A program made the position numbers and the translations under genes. This document shows positions 35,542 to 46,840 of a DNA stretch of 64,000 nucleotides, in pieces. The stretch comes from Golubevia sp. BC0850 (Eukaryota; Basidiomycota; Exobasidiomycetes; Golubeviales; Golubeviaceae). Where the stretch lies: assembly GCA_012976225.1 (NCBI GenBank), contig JAAVVG010000018.1, positions 310,001 through 374,000 on the forward strand, written 5' to 3'. Every line of letters begins with the position of its first letter. Within the stretch, counting starts at the first letter, position 1. Under the pieces are notes generated by a model. It had not been told where the DNA came from. It saw only the letters and a list, made by a program, of their open reading frames with translations, and did not search any database.

Positions 35542-35640
35542 CTTGAGAGTTGTCGATGGTTCGAAGGTTGGTTAAGAGAGGAGAGTAGAGGTAAATTGAG
35601 GTGAGAGAAGATTGTTGGAGTGAGGAATTTGAAAAGAGTG
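34951..35640. repeat. Copy C segment nearly identical to copies B and D
   Basis: Gene body, introns and about 95 bases of leader match B and D with a handful of changes. Similarity drops about 100 bases upstream of the ATG and at the stop codon. Confidence 0.85.
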
Positions 35641-35641
35641 A

Positions 35642-36460
35642 CAGATTCTGCTCTGCTTTTGTACCATTTCGAGCTTCGAAGGGAGGGGTCGACCGATCCA
35701 GAAACAGAGGAAGAAAAGACGACTCGTGTCTCTAAGACAGAATACAAGATAGAAGGCGATGAGATGAGATTCGCTTCCTGTAATCACTGAGTAAAGAGGG
35801 TTCAGCCCCGGAAAATGGAGCGAAACGAGGAGACGAGAGAATCAAGAAGCCCAGGAACGTCGTCGACTGTGAAAGTGAAACCAATCCGCAAGTGGAAATC
35901 GGAAGAAGGTCCATTCTTCCTACCTTTGCAGTTCAAAGATCCAATCGAAATCAAATTTTCTCATCCGAACAGAAGTCCTCTTCCTATAACGAGCAGACAC
36001 ACCTCCATCTCGATGCAGCAAATTTCCTCCCCGTCCAAGTCCACAGAATCAGGAGTAAGAGAAATCGATTATTGGCATTGGGCAAAGAAACAAAGAACAC
36101 CGACTAGCGGTAAAAGAAAAAAGTGTTCTAAAGAGTTCAAAAACAGGAAAGAGAATTGGAATAAATAAGGTATTGTATGAGAAATAGATAGTGATGAGGA
36201 CAAGGTGTTCGTTCAAGCTCAATGAGAGAGAGAGACTAAAGGAAAATGAGGAATCAAAACGTCGAATATGAGATGAGGTAGATGAGATGAAATTGGATCA
36301 GAAGTTTTAAATGATGCCGAGAAAGATAATGAAAGTTTTATGAGATGAGCTGACTTCGAACTGACTGAAGGTTACTGTTCTTCAAGTCTTGGGATTCTAT
36401 GAAATGAGAATGATGTGTTGAGAGACGAAGCAAATGAAATTTACTATTTCTTCAATTTTC
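35642..36460. other. Intergenic, diverged copy C promoter and flank
   Basis: About 820 bases. 35825-35900 keeps the distal upstream element seen before copies B and D. The remainder, toward the GPI glycoprotein gene, shows no gene. Confidence 0.55.
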
Positions 36461-38575
36461 TTAAAGTATAGCAGCGGCACCAATCAAACTTCCAGCGATT
36501 GCCAAAAAGGTGATTGGGAGTTGAAGAGAAGAAGCGCCAGAGGCACCTCCGCTTGAAGAACCAGAACTTGAACCTGAAGACCCCCCTGAACCTGTGTGAG
36601 CGGCTTCCTTGGTAGCAGAGCTGCTCATAGTGGAAGCGGTTTGAGCCAAAGAGGCGATTCCGTTTCCGATTGAGCTGGTGGTGGTACACTTGCTAGTGGC
36701 TGGGATCGAATAGGCAGCAGAGGGAGTAGCTTGATCTGGAGAACCGTTTACGAAGGTGACTGGGTTTCCATCTCCACCAGTGTAGACACTGCTGAAGTAC
36801 TGTCGAGAGGAAACAGATGGATGGGTTAGTGAAGGGGAGGAGGGCTGCTGGAGAGAAGAAAGCTCGGAGGAGGCTGGTCAAGAAGAACACTTACTTGGTG
36901 GAAAGTTGAAGTGGATCCGTCTCCTTGTGGGCTGAAGAGGGAGAAAAGAAAGGGGGAAGGGGGCAAGGGGTAAGCCCGAGGGTGAAGGCCACCGTCACCC
37001 ACTTGCTGAAAGGTACTCACAAAATTCCAGGTGGGTAGGCTGAGTCACCGTCACAGGAATCGAACACATTATCAACATAACTACCTGGCATAACCTGGCA
37101 TAATCCGAAAGCAGAGAAGAAGAGTGTTAGAGAGGTCCGTCACAACCAACATCGATGGGATCGCGTCCACTTCCATCTATTCTCACCCAATTACATCCTA
37201 GTTCATCAATCTCGTGTTGACATTCCAAAGGAGTTGGAGCTAGATCAGATCCAGCAATGCAAACTCTGAAGCAGACTTAAAGAGCGAAAGAGGGGGAGAA
37301 ATAGAGTCAGGAAAAAGGAGAGAAGAGCTACAAATCTTACCGCTTCAAAATTACTTTCTTTCCTCTTCGTTTACTCACCTTGGTTATAACTGATGTAATT
37401 CATCCATTCTTCATAGAAGACATCTTCACCAGTAATGTTTGAAGTGACATTTCCTCCAACTGGGTTACCCATGTTGGTAGCTCCATGAGGATCTAATTCT
37501 CCTCTGAAAGAAGGGAGGAGAGAAAGATTGAAATGAATTCAATGAACAATGTTCAGAGTGGGAAAGAGAGAAGAGAGGGAGAAGTAGAGTCAGAAACCAA
37601 GAGTCGGTGCCTTCGAAAGACCCGTCCTTTTCACCATAACATCCTTCTCTTTCCTCACTCTTTCCAGCAGAGTTTCAAAACTCACCCTTCGTCTCCGGCC
37701 ATTACATCAATTTTAGTAAAATCTCCCAAAGCCATGACTTGAAGGTAAAGAGGAGACTTGACGAAGTGAACAGCAGTTAGAGTACCGTCGGGCTTTTGGG
37801 ATGAAAAGAGGACATGAGAAGTTAGCATTGACAAAGGCGAAGAGGAGAACCGATCTCTGGTCGAAGAAGTAGAGCTTCAAGACACCAATGTTTGACGGTG
37901 AGGGTAGGACAAAGCAAACTCACAATAACACGAGCATTGTTCCTTGGCTTAGTACACCAAGCAACGGTCTCTCCTTCAATGTTACCAATAGGTTGGTTCT
38001 TGACATTAGGTCCGAAGGTACACCAATCATCGATCTGTAAAAGGTGAGAAGAGGAGAGGGGAGGTAAGGTGTGAGTCAGACACTGAAGATGACCAAGCTC
38101 CACTCCAACTCCAAGTGTGCACTTACAGAGTTGATGGTTCTATTGAAGATATGATAAGGAAGGTAAAGGAAAGGAAACAAAGAGGAGTCAGAGATCATTC
38201 TGACCTCAAATGATGGGAACTGTCCAACCGTAGGCCCCCTCCTCCAAACCGTAGGCGCCACCACCACTCTCCACCAAGTGAAACGCCTGTGAAAACCATC
38301 CTTCCACTTGGCCCAGCTTCTCCTTCCCTCTGAAATATCCCTCTCAATTGTGTTTCAACTCACGCAAGACGAGCGTCGGAAGTTTGATTGATAGGGGTAT
38401 TCATTTGAGGACCATCTGGGTTGGTTGGGCCATTGCTGTTCCTCGATACAACTCCAAATGCGTTTGGATCAGCTTTTCCAAAGTCGAATTTGGGAGGATT
38501 GGCATCTTGAGCGACTACGTTAGTTGAAGTAAGAGCTATGGAAGCCAGTAGGACAGTTGTCAGTTTGGAGAACAT
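36461..38575 (-). CDS. GPI-anchored secreted glycoprotein (macrophage-activating-glycoprotein-like family)
   Basis: Signal peptide MFSKLTTVLLASIALTSTNV, then a conserved secreted domain with recognisable family motifs: TINSIDDWCTFGP, VAWCTKPRNNARVIPDGTL, VHFVKSPLYLQVMALGDFT, GGELDPHGATNMGNPVGGNV, VFYEEWMNYISYNQVC, LECQHEIDELGCNWVMPGSY. A Ser/Gly-rich linker and a hydrophobic end (LPITFLAIAGSLIGAAAIL) indicate a GPI anchor. The family is widespread in fungi and is named after a Cryptococcus glycoprotein; its biochemical role is unsettled. At least eight exons are needed, including a 13-base microexon (38139-38127) that supplies ATINS between the first exon (38575-38364) and the third (38034-37924). 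Upstream of VMPG the sequence TTATGCCAGG is repeated in tandem, giving two possible acceptors; only the first keeps the family sequence. Confidence 0.85.
38127..38139 (-). other. 13-base microexon in the glycoprotein gene
   Basis: Between an AATAG acceptor and a GTAAGT donor. It encodes the ATINS junction that the family has directly before IDDWC. Confidence 0.7.
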
Positions 38576-38991
38576 GGTGGGTGGTGGTGGTCGTCGTGGC
38601 TTGAAATTGAGATCTGAAAATGAATGTAAAGTAGTTAGAAAGGTTTTTAAGCAGTTGAATCAATCGACTGGAAGGCTTTTTAAGAGTTCGTAAAGGTGTT
38701 TTGTGAGATGTTGCAATGGAAGGGAAGAAGGGGGAGTTCCAAAAGAGGAAGAAGTTGTTAGTGCGACATGAACCAAATTAGAAGTCAACGTCACTCCCTC
38801 TGACATTGGAAACAGTCGTATTGCATATTGAAAGAAGCGGGAAAGATCAACATGTTCTGAGTTGAAAGAATCTTATGAGATGAGAGCAAAAGGGAAAGGT
38901 GGCACGAAGGAGGTAACAATTGGAGCACAAGTTAAGAGAAATCTTCAATTTTGTTAAAATGGGTATCAAGAAAACTTTGCTAGTGAGTGGT
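38576..38991. other. Intergenic, glycoprotein promoter side
   Basis: About 415 bases between two minus-strand genes. No gene seen. Confidence 0.5.
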
Positions 38992-40811
38992 TTAGTTTTT
39001 TTCTTTCTTGCTCTGATGAAATTTAGAAGTAGAGAGAGAGAAAAGAAAAGACAACAGTCAGAATCTCATCCGTCCCACCAAAAAGTTCCCCTCCACTTCA
39101 ACTCACCTTCTTAGCAGAACTACCTTCATTGTCTTTCTTGTCCTTCCTCTTCTTACTTTTCGTCTCCGATTTTGAAGTTTCAGCAGCTACAGGAGTAGCA
39201 ATTGAGGTATTACCAGCTGATTTCTTCTTTGGAGTGGCAGTAGTGATAGTTTCATTCTCAGTAGAAGATTTCTTACTCTTAGAAGAAGCAGGAGGTGGAG
39301 CAGCCGCAACAGGTGGAGGTGTAGATTCGATTTGATCGGTTTCAGATTCTACTTCACTTTCATCTGAGTCACTGGAGGAATCTTCGGAAGAATCAGAGGA
39401 AGAATCTGAATCTTCAGTCTCTTCTGGAGATTCCTTGGTAGCTGGAGCTGATGAAGTGGTAGCAGGGGCAGGGGCAGTTGGTTTCTTGGTAGCTGGTTTG
39501 CTTGCCTTCTCTTTCTTGGATTCTGGAGCTGGGGTTCTGAGGGAAAGAGGGGTATGGAAGGGAGGTAGGAGGGGAGAGGTCAGGTTGAATGCTCTCGTGG
39601 TAGATTTTTTTTTCCGTTTGTTGAAGCTTTGATGAGGATCAAACCAGTTGCGATAGCAAGTTTCATTGGGCTCCTTGACTTGGTGGCGAAAGTCAAACCA
39701 AGAGAGACTAAAACACTCCACTCACTGAGCGGTAGAACTACTGCCTTCAGGACCCCCTGAAGCTTCGTCGTAGACCTTCTTTTCCTCGTTCCAGACGGCC
39801 ATCTTGGCGGTCACTTCGTCGAGGTATCCCTTGTTGTAGAAGAGGGAGGTGGCGTGGGAGAGGAGAGGAAAAGGAATAGGTCGGCGTCTGACCCCTTACT
39901 TGTCGTCTTGCAACCTTCTTTTGAGATTGATGTAGTCCTATTTCTTGAACTTTCTTGGGGGGGGGGGTCGAAAGCTGAGAGGCTGGATGGAAAGGAGGCA
40001 TCCCTTCCAGAGAATGAGGAGCTCCTTCATACCCTACCCTCCTTCCAAAATCTCCTTCACTGAAACACGAACTACAAAAAGATCTTCGTCTTCGAATTCG
40101 GCATCACGATCCCCCAAATGAATGGAGCCTGCAAGTCTATCCTCCACGCTCCAACCTTCTCAAATCCCTTATCTCCCAATCCTCAATCTCCCCTCCACAA
40201 CTCACCTTCTTCTCCTCCTCTCCCATTTCTTTCCAAATGTCAGCGATCTTAGACACAATCTCTTGATAAGTTGAATCCGGATTCTCAGCTTTAACCTTTT
40301 CTCTAATCTTGTTCTGGAAAATCAAATAGGCAGAAGCAGGTCTTTTTGGAGCGTTTGGATCTTTGATCTTCTTCTCTTTCTTAGTGGTCTCTTTCTTAGG
40401 GTTTTCTTTAGAAGTTGAAGTAGAAGTTGGAATTGGGATTGAAGAAGCATCAGCCCCATTTACTAGAGCAACGTATCTTTCGGTGGCTTCTGCTGCCATT
40501 CTGAGATGAGAAGCAAGGCGGGAACAAGAATCGGTCATCTGAAGGTGAAGGAGGAGATGAGGAAGTAGAAGGGAAGCGAATATGAGATAGGAGTGATAAA
40601 TTAGTATGTGATCAGGCTGAGAGAGTAGCACAGAGCTCAAGGTGGATGGATGGGAAGAAGGTGGATGGCTACTGTAGCTGTAACCAACAGAGCAGATTGA
40701 GCGTGAATCCAATACAATCCTTTAATTTAGACTGACCTGATTTCTAGCCATGATGATTTCTTCCTGTTGTTGTTGTTGTTGAGTTGAAGTTGAACCATTA
40801 GCCTTGGACAT
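38992..40811 (-). CDS. HMG-box chromatin protein
   Basis: Five exons (40811-40737, 40538-40206, 39829-39726, 39536-39107, 39012-38992) give about 320 residues. An N-terminal polyglutamine stretch is followed by a helical region (SRLASHLRMAAEATERYVAL), then an HMG box: DPNAPKRPASAYLIFQNKIR, KVKAENPDSTYQEIVSKIAD, IWKEMGEEEKK, and after an intron KMAVWNEEKKVYDEA. HMG boxes bend DNA. The C-terminal half alternates Ser/Asp/Glu acidic tracts with Lys-rich patches and ends KSKKEKN. The layout resembles Hmo1/HMGB-type proteins of fungi. The first donor is GTCAGT. Intron 3's acceptor (AACAAG) is inferred from conservation, so the box is slightly uncertain there. Confidence 0.85.
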
Positions 40812-41538
40812 TGTTGGATTAACAACTATTTCTAATGCTGCTTAGACAAAGAATCAAAGACAGGATAACAAAATTTTCAAAGCCCCTTGAAAAATTCTGG
40901 TTAGCACCTTTCAAGGCTTCTTAAGGTTAGTTGACCCCATCTCGCGCTCTCGCCCAACAGCCTTTTCGCTCGCCAATTCTTGCTCCCAAACCCCATCGTA
41001 CCTTCTTCCGCATCTCACCACAGAATTCCCTTCAATCCCCAACTGAAGCTGCTAGACTTTGAAATCTTAACTTTTAGTCAAAAGCATCTTCTCTCATCTA
41101 TCAACCTAGTCTCTAACAGGTAGCGCGCGCAGCCATCTGCCAAGCTCGAAAAAAAGTCGAAAGAAGACTTCAAACATCATCCAAAAAGGATCTTCTTATC
41201 CCCGTTTTTTTCTTTCTCCTTCTCGAAGTGAGAGCTCATCTTTCTGTCGTCTGCGCTTTCTTTGTCAGAACAGAGTCAGAGGGATCTCATAGTTTTTAGT
41301 TGTCTTTTGAACATTCTTCCACCACCTTCCACGAATCTTCAAAGTTCTCGCTCCTGTCACTTCGAACCTCCGTCTTCTCTTCAATCTTGTGTTGTAGGCA
41401 AATAGTCTAGTAGATACTTGTCTTTACCTACATTCGATAGCTCTTAGAAGCAAAGTCTACAAGAAGGGTCTCGACGGATCAGGCTTCCTCAGCCAATCCG
41501 TGTTCTCTCAGAATCAAGCCCCCTGCTCCTTCGGCGTT
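40812..41538. other. Divergent intergenic region, HMG gene and PNUTS-like gene
   Basis: About 730 bases, probably holding both promoters and a long leader of the PNUTS-like gene. No RNA gene or further ORF recognised. Confidence 0.5.
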
Positions 41539-44500
41539 ATGAGGTAAGTCCCTATGAATCTCTATTCTCTTTCTCTTCATGTTTCTTCATTCTGACTCTC
41601 CTTTCCCATCCCTTCTTTCTCTGGTGCCATTCCTGCGCTCTGTTCTTCCCCTTCCTCCTCTCCCTCCTCCACCCGATCCTTCCCTTTTAGTTCAATCGAA
41701 CACTCTGAGTTCGAGGAAGCCTTTGGTGGCATGGAAAATGGTAACTTGATGAATCAAGAAGGTAAGCAATCTTGTTTCGAACCCCAACTGATTCCCCTTC
41801 CTTTCTCCAAAGTACGAACTTGTCCAAAAAAAAGCAATCTATCCTTTTTCTTTCGAAAAACATTGAATTCCGAGAAAGGTCGTAGAATGAAGAGAACAAC
41901 TGAGTTCTCCTCTCTTCTGGACCACTGAATCAGAATCTTCTGAACTTCCTAGAAAAATGAGAAAGAAGGTAGTGGAGAAGAAGACCCCAGGGGAGAGATC
42001 ATGTTGCTTTTTCCTTCAAAGGGCGTCGTCGCCCTTCCGACGACTACCCGAGATCTCTGCTCCCCTCTCGGATCTTCTTCTTCTTCAGTTGCATAGAGTT
42101 TCCCTCTCATTACTGTAGACCATTCAGATATTCTTACATACCACTTGAGAGACAAAAAACAACCTGGGTTTCATTCAATGATGGCTGTTACTGATCTCGG
42201 CTTTTCTCCTCCCACTCTCCCCACCACCTTTCTTATCCCTTTCTTTCAGATCCATGGACTGGAGATACCGCTTCCTTCATTCAAGATTTAGAGATGAACG
42301 ATTTGGATTCCTCCAATTCATTTAGGTCTTTGGAGTCTCCACATCGTTCTTGGGAAGCAAATCAAGACGTTGCAATGAACGTCGATCCACCCACCAATGG
42401 ATCTTCAGAAGGTAACCTCGAACAAGCCATCATGAGAAATTTTTATTCTTCCATTCCAGAAAATTCAAACTTAGTTCCTCGTTCCACTTCAACTCCATCT
42501 GAACCTTCAAGCGCAGCTTCAAATACTCTTCCAAGTACCTCAACTGCCCCTACTCCCGTCGAAAAACAACCTTTAACCTCAAATCAACCAAAAGCAATTA
42601 CTACTCAACCCACTATTCCCATTTCTCATCCTAAACCCACAACGACCTCAACTACTTCAACTTCCAGAAGATCTTCTCTCTCTGCCATCGACATTCTATC
42701 AAAGTTTGGAAAGAACAATCCTTCTCCCCATAACAACGTTAATGATCTCATGTCTAGATTGGAAATCTCAACTCCGACTTCATCGACAGATTCGACTCCT
42801 CTAAATATAACCACACCTTTAGAGAGAAAAGCTCTGTTGGACAAGCTTAACAAATTAGATAGTCAACCGTATTTCAAAGCTTTGTTGAATGATCCTAGAG
42901 CTATAGCTCTTCTTTCAAGTTGGATCACTGATGTCATTCCTCCCAAAGGAGATGATACAGTCACCAATCCTGAATGGACACCAACTTTGATGCCATTGTT
43001 GAGAGTGAGTCTTCGTCGAGCTTGTCTCCTTTTCTCCGAATCTCAGTAATTGGACACTAAAGTTGATTTTGCTCGTTCTTACTCGTTCCACTCACACACA
43101 CACACTCACACACACTCTCTCTCTATCTCTCTCTCTCTATCACTCATTTTTCAGCTGCTTCATACTCTTCCCTTCACTATAGGCCAAATTATGGATGGTA
43201 AACTTGGGAGGAAAATCAAGGTTTTCGGACAACGTTCAACTAAGAACGAGGGTGAGTACAATTCGAATAACGAGTCGTAGAGGGTCTTGAGATTTCCAAA
43301 ACACGTTATCTCAGCTGAGTGCTGATCGTCTCTCTTCTTCATTTTCTTCTCCTCAATCATTCAACCCTTCTTTTCTCTCGTACCAGCCGCTTCGAATCTG
43401 ACCAAGATGATCATGGCTAAGTGGGCAAAGCTGAACGGAATAGAAGTTGACACTTCTGAGGAGAAAAATCTAGCTGGAAAAAGACCAGCTGGTGTTGAAG
43501 AAGGTAAGAACGCCCATTTTGATTCTTCGAAGGGAGAGCTCTGGCATACAGTCAAGGGTCAAAGTTGACTGACTAATCTTTCTTCCAAATCCCATCTCTT
43601 CCTCTGATTCCATATCTGCTCAGCTCCATCAAAGAAACCGAAATTGACAAAAGCTCCATCCCTCGAAGGACCTGCCATCAAGAAAGGATCTCCAATTCCA
43701 GATACCAAACCTAAAGTCGGAACTTCAAAAGTAGCTTCTAAAGTAACTGCTAAACCAGCAACAGTCAAAACTGATACCTCCTTCTTTGGATCAGCCTCTA
43801 CTTCGAAAGCTACCTCGAAAGCTAGTTCTTCAAAGCGTTTAGCACCTGATTCAAAGAAAGTGGCTCCTGCGAAGAAATCAACCTTCAGTCTCGACAGCTT
43901 GTTTGACGAAACTCCTAAACGTAAGCCATCTCCGGCTCCAGTGCCAGTACCTGAAGTAAAAAAACCAGTCTCGGATGGGAAGAAGAAGAAGAAGTCGGTT
44001 AGGTGGAAATCGGATGATGAATTGGAAATGATCAAGATCTTCACTAGCGAAATTGATGTGGATGCTAATATGGTGAGTTGGTTGGGACAGAAAGAAAGCT
44101 AACGAATCGACTTGAACAAACTCTGAGCAGAACTGAAACGAAAACGAAAATGAACCTGAAACTGAAACGACACCGAAAGAGACTGAAATAAACCGAATTG
44201 AACCGCATCTCACATCGAGAGAGAAAGATACTGTGCCTAAAGAAACTGAGCCCCCTTTCCTCTCCCCCTTTTTTTTCTTTTTCTCCCTCCTCCTTTTCAG
44301 CATGCTGCTTTGGCTGAGCATGGGAGCTTGCGTGGAGCGGAATCGAAAGAAGGTCAACTCTTGAAGGAGTCTAGATTTGACATGGTGGAAGAGCTAGATT
44401 GGGAGGAGCCGATCGGTGAGTACAGTAACTGACATTTCAAGTCCCCTCAAATCTTTTGCGCTCGATCACTGATCCAGTCTCCTGCTACTCTCCCTTTTCG

Positions 44501-45457
44501 TCTCACAGAAATCATCATCGAAGACGATCCAAATCCACCCAGAGGAAAAGAAAGTCTCGAGATCAGGATCCAGGAGGAAAGAGAATCTCAAATCTTAGCA
44601 GCGTCTTATCCCTCGGACGATCAAATTCCAATGAGACCAAGAAGTCCTGAATACGAAGCTATGTCTCTCTATCAGACGGAAGAAGATGCTCCACCTCTCG
44701 AAATTCCTTTGGGTCTTGGTATCGCTGCTTTCAGGGATGAGGATCTAGTCATGAAGAACCCAAGAGAAACCCCATCAAACGCAGATATCTCCAGGATCCT
44801 CGGTGTTCTAGGTGCTGCTGATGGTCCAGCAGCTACAGTCAGAGATCAGGAAGCAGCCACCAATCTCATGAACAGCTTGTCTCCAAACATTCAGCAGCAA
44901 GTAGATTCAATTAGAGCTCATCAACATCAACAGCAATTGCCAACTTCACACCCAGCCAACCCGTCAGGTTCTGCCACTACCTCCAACACTGCTGCTTTTG
45001 GTTCTGGAGGTCTCTCTCTTGAGACTTTGGGAATCAGCTCTACAGCTCTGGCAGGTCTAGCTTCTCTGTTAGGTTCTGGCCAGCAGAGCTCACCTCAACC
45101 TCCAGCCGAGTCTCATCAATGGCCTCCCCAAAATCCCGGATGGCAACAGCAACAGCATCAGGAGCAACCTCAACAGTGGTACCCTCCTGCCGCTCCTGCT
45201 CCACAGCACGTCGCTCCTCAAGGCATTGCTCCGTATCCAACTAGAGCAGCGAGAGGTGGAGGGAGAGGCGGTGGAAGCCGTGGACGTGGAAAAGTCTGCA
45301 AATTCTTCAACACGAGGGGGTGAGTAGAAAGCGACGAGAACGAGAATTCGATAGGTCGTTTGATCCTCACTCACTCTTCTCTCTCTTCCACATCGACTCT
45401 TTTACGTCTCGCAGATGTCACAAGGCGAATTGTGAATTTCGTCACGAGCGGGAATGA
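41539..45457 (+). CDS. PNUTS-like PP1-targeting protein (TFIIS-N domain and CCCH finger)
   Basis: Nine exons (41539-41543, 41691-41761, 42250-43004, 43155-43251, 43387-43503, 43624-44072, 44301-44415, 44509-45319, 45415-45457) sum to 820 residues. A TFIIS N-terminal (LW) domain spans about 220-340 (LERKALLDKLNKLDSQPYF, LPFTIGQIMDGKLGRKI, NLTKMIMAKWAKL). Near residue 480 lies KKKKSVRWKSDDELE, whose KSVRW fits the RVxF motif that docks protein phosphatase 1. The C-terminus has Gln/Pro-rich and RGG-like stretches and a CCCH zinc finger (CKFFNTRGCHKANCEFRH). This order equals that of animal PNUTS (PPP1R10), which directs PP1 to RNA polymerase II termination factors. The first coding exon holds only ATGAG. 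Orthology is inferred from architecture. Confidence 0.8.
43091..43142. repeat. (CA)n/(CT)n microsatellite
   Basis: Alternating CACACA then CTCTCT runs inside the third intron of the PNUTS-like gene, just before its acceptor. Confidence 0.8.
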
Positions 45458-45919
45458 TGCGGTTCCACCTTCTGTTTGATCTTTGTCCTTTTCATTAGAC
45501 TCTCTTCTTTTCATTTGTGAAGTCGAAGCGCTCGATTTCTCTCAATGTACTACTATCAAAAGCATATCTTTCCTCTTTCCTTTCCAAACTACGTGCTGAC
45601 GTTCCGAAACGCAGTCCTCTCAAAGAGAGAGAAACACTTCGTCAGCCACCAAACTTTTGAAACCTTTCCTTTCTTCTGTACTTTTTTCCCTCAATACTGT
45701 TTTGACACTTCTCCTCTCGACAGTGTCTTTCTCTCCGAGATCTCTCCAGACAAAGAAAAACCTGTCTTTAGAATCCGTTTGATAAGCCAATACGAATGCG
45801 TGAATCATCATGCTTCCTGAAACTCTCTCTGTGACCGAGAGATATGTGTTTGATTCGAAGGAGTTGTTGTGGATAGATTTGTCCTCTCCCAAATGCATGG
45901 GGGAAGACGAGTCGTCTTC
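45458..45919. other. Intergenic, upstream of block D
   Basis: About 460 bases, the 3' flank of the PNUTS-like gene. No gene seen. Confidence 0.5.
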
Positions 45920-46021
45920 ACCTTCCACTTGCGGATTGGTTTCACAATTCACAGTCGACGACGTTCCTGGGCCTCTTGATCCTCTCGCCTCCTCGCCTCA
46001 CTCTCTCCCCTGTCTTGGATG

Positions 46022-46130
46022 TCCAATAGTCAGCGATTGGAGGAGCCAGATCTCACCTTGACTAACCCTTTTTGGGTCGTCTGTACTCTGCGTTGGGAGC
46101 AGTTCCTTCTCGACGGGAAAGGGTATAAAA
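46022..46130 (+). promoter_or_regulatory. Copy D promoter: inverted CCAAT pair and TATA box
   Basis: TCCAAT 46022-46027, ATTGGA 46036-46041 and TATAAAA 46124-46130, all placed exactly as in copy B. Confidence 0.6.
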
Positions 46131-46245
46131 GCAGCGTCAAATGTCCCATTCTTTTCAATTTCCTCACTCCAACAATCTTCTCTCATCTCAATTTACCTCT
46201 ACTCTCCTCTCTTAACCAACCTTCAAACCATCGACAACTCTCAAG

Positions 46246-46839
46246 ATGCAATTCACCGCCACCCTCGCCTCTCTCCTCTTGATCGCCACCTCCTCCAGCT
46301 TGGTCTCCGCTGCGCCAGCCCTGGAAGAACGCACCGGGATCTACGCCTTTTCCTTCCTTGAGAAGACTTGTGCTACTCAAGCCCCGGACTACATGACCTA
46401 TTCCATCAAGGACTCACTTGCAGAGTGCTGGAAGTTCTGTTGTGAGTAGAGGTGCTGATGACGAAGTATCAGAGGGGTCGCGATGTTGAGATTGCATCTC
46501 GTCTGTGACCTAATTCTAACCAAGTACATCTCTTTCCTTCTTCACCCTTACAGCCTCGGTCTCAGGTTGCAACTTCGTCAACACTTACGTCGACTTCAAC
46601 TCGGCCAAGCAAGACGGAATCGTGAGTAGACGCTCCCACTGTCATCTTATCATCAGCTTGACTTTGAATCTCGATACTGACTATTTTTCCTCTTCTCTCC
46701 TCCTATGTCACAGACCTGCGCTCTATACAGCAAGAAACACTTCGGCACCTCTGATGTGACCAACTGCGGCGGACAAGACCAACTCGGAGATGGAGACCTC
46801 AACAAGATCCGTCACTCTGCTGGATGGAACAAGTTTTGA
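46246..46839 (+). CDS. Small secreted cysteine-rich protein, family copy D
   Basis: Exons 46246-46441, 46554-46621 and 46714-46839 encode 129 residues, predicted identical to copy B; the two exon 3 differences are silent (CACTTT/CACTTC and CAAGAT/CAAGAC). The signal peptide and cysteine pattern are as described for copies A and B. The 3' flank differs from that of B immediately after the stop codon, which shows that the duplicated unit was promoter plus gene without a terminator region. Confidence 0.92.
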
Positions 46840-46840
46840 T

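Larger units (their letters stand above)
45920..46840. repeat. Duplicated block D (copy of 26027-26947)
   Basis: Matches block B over 921 bases without indels. Substitutions I see: two near 45963-45980, two near 46068-46070, and two in exon 3. Confidence 0.9.
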
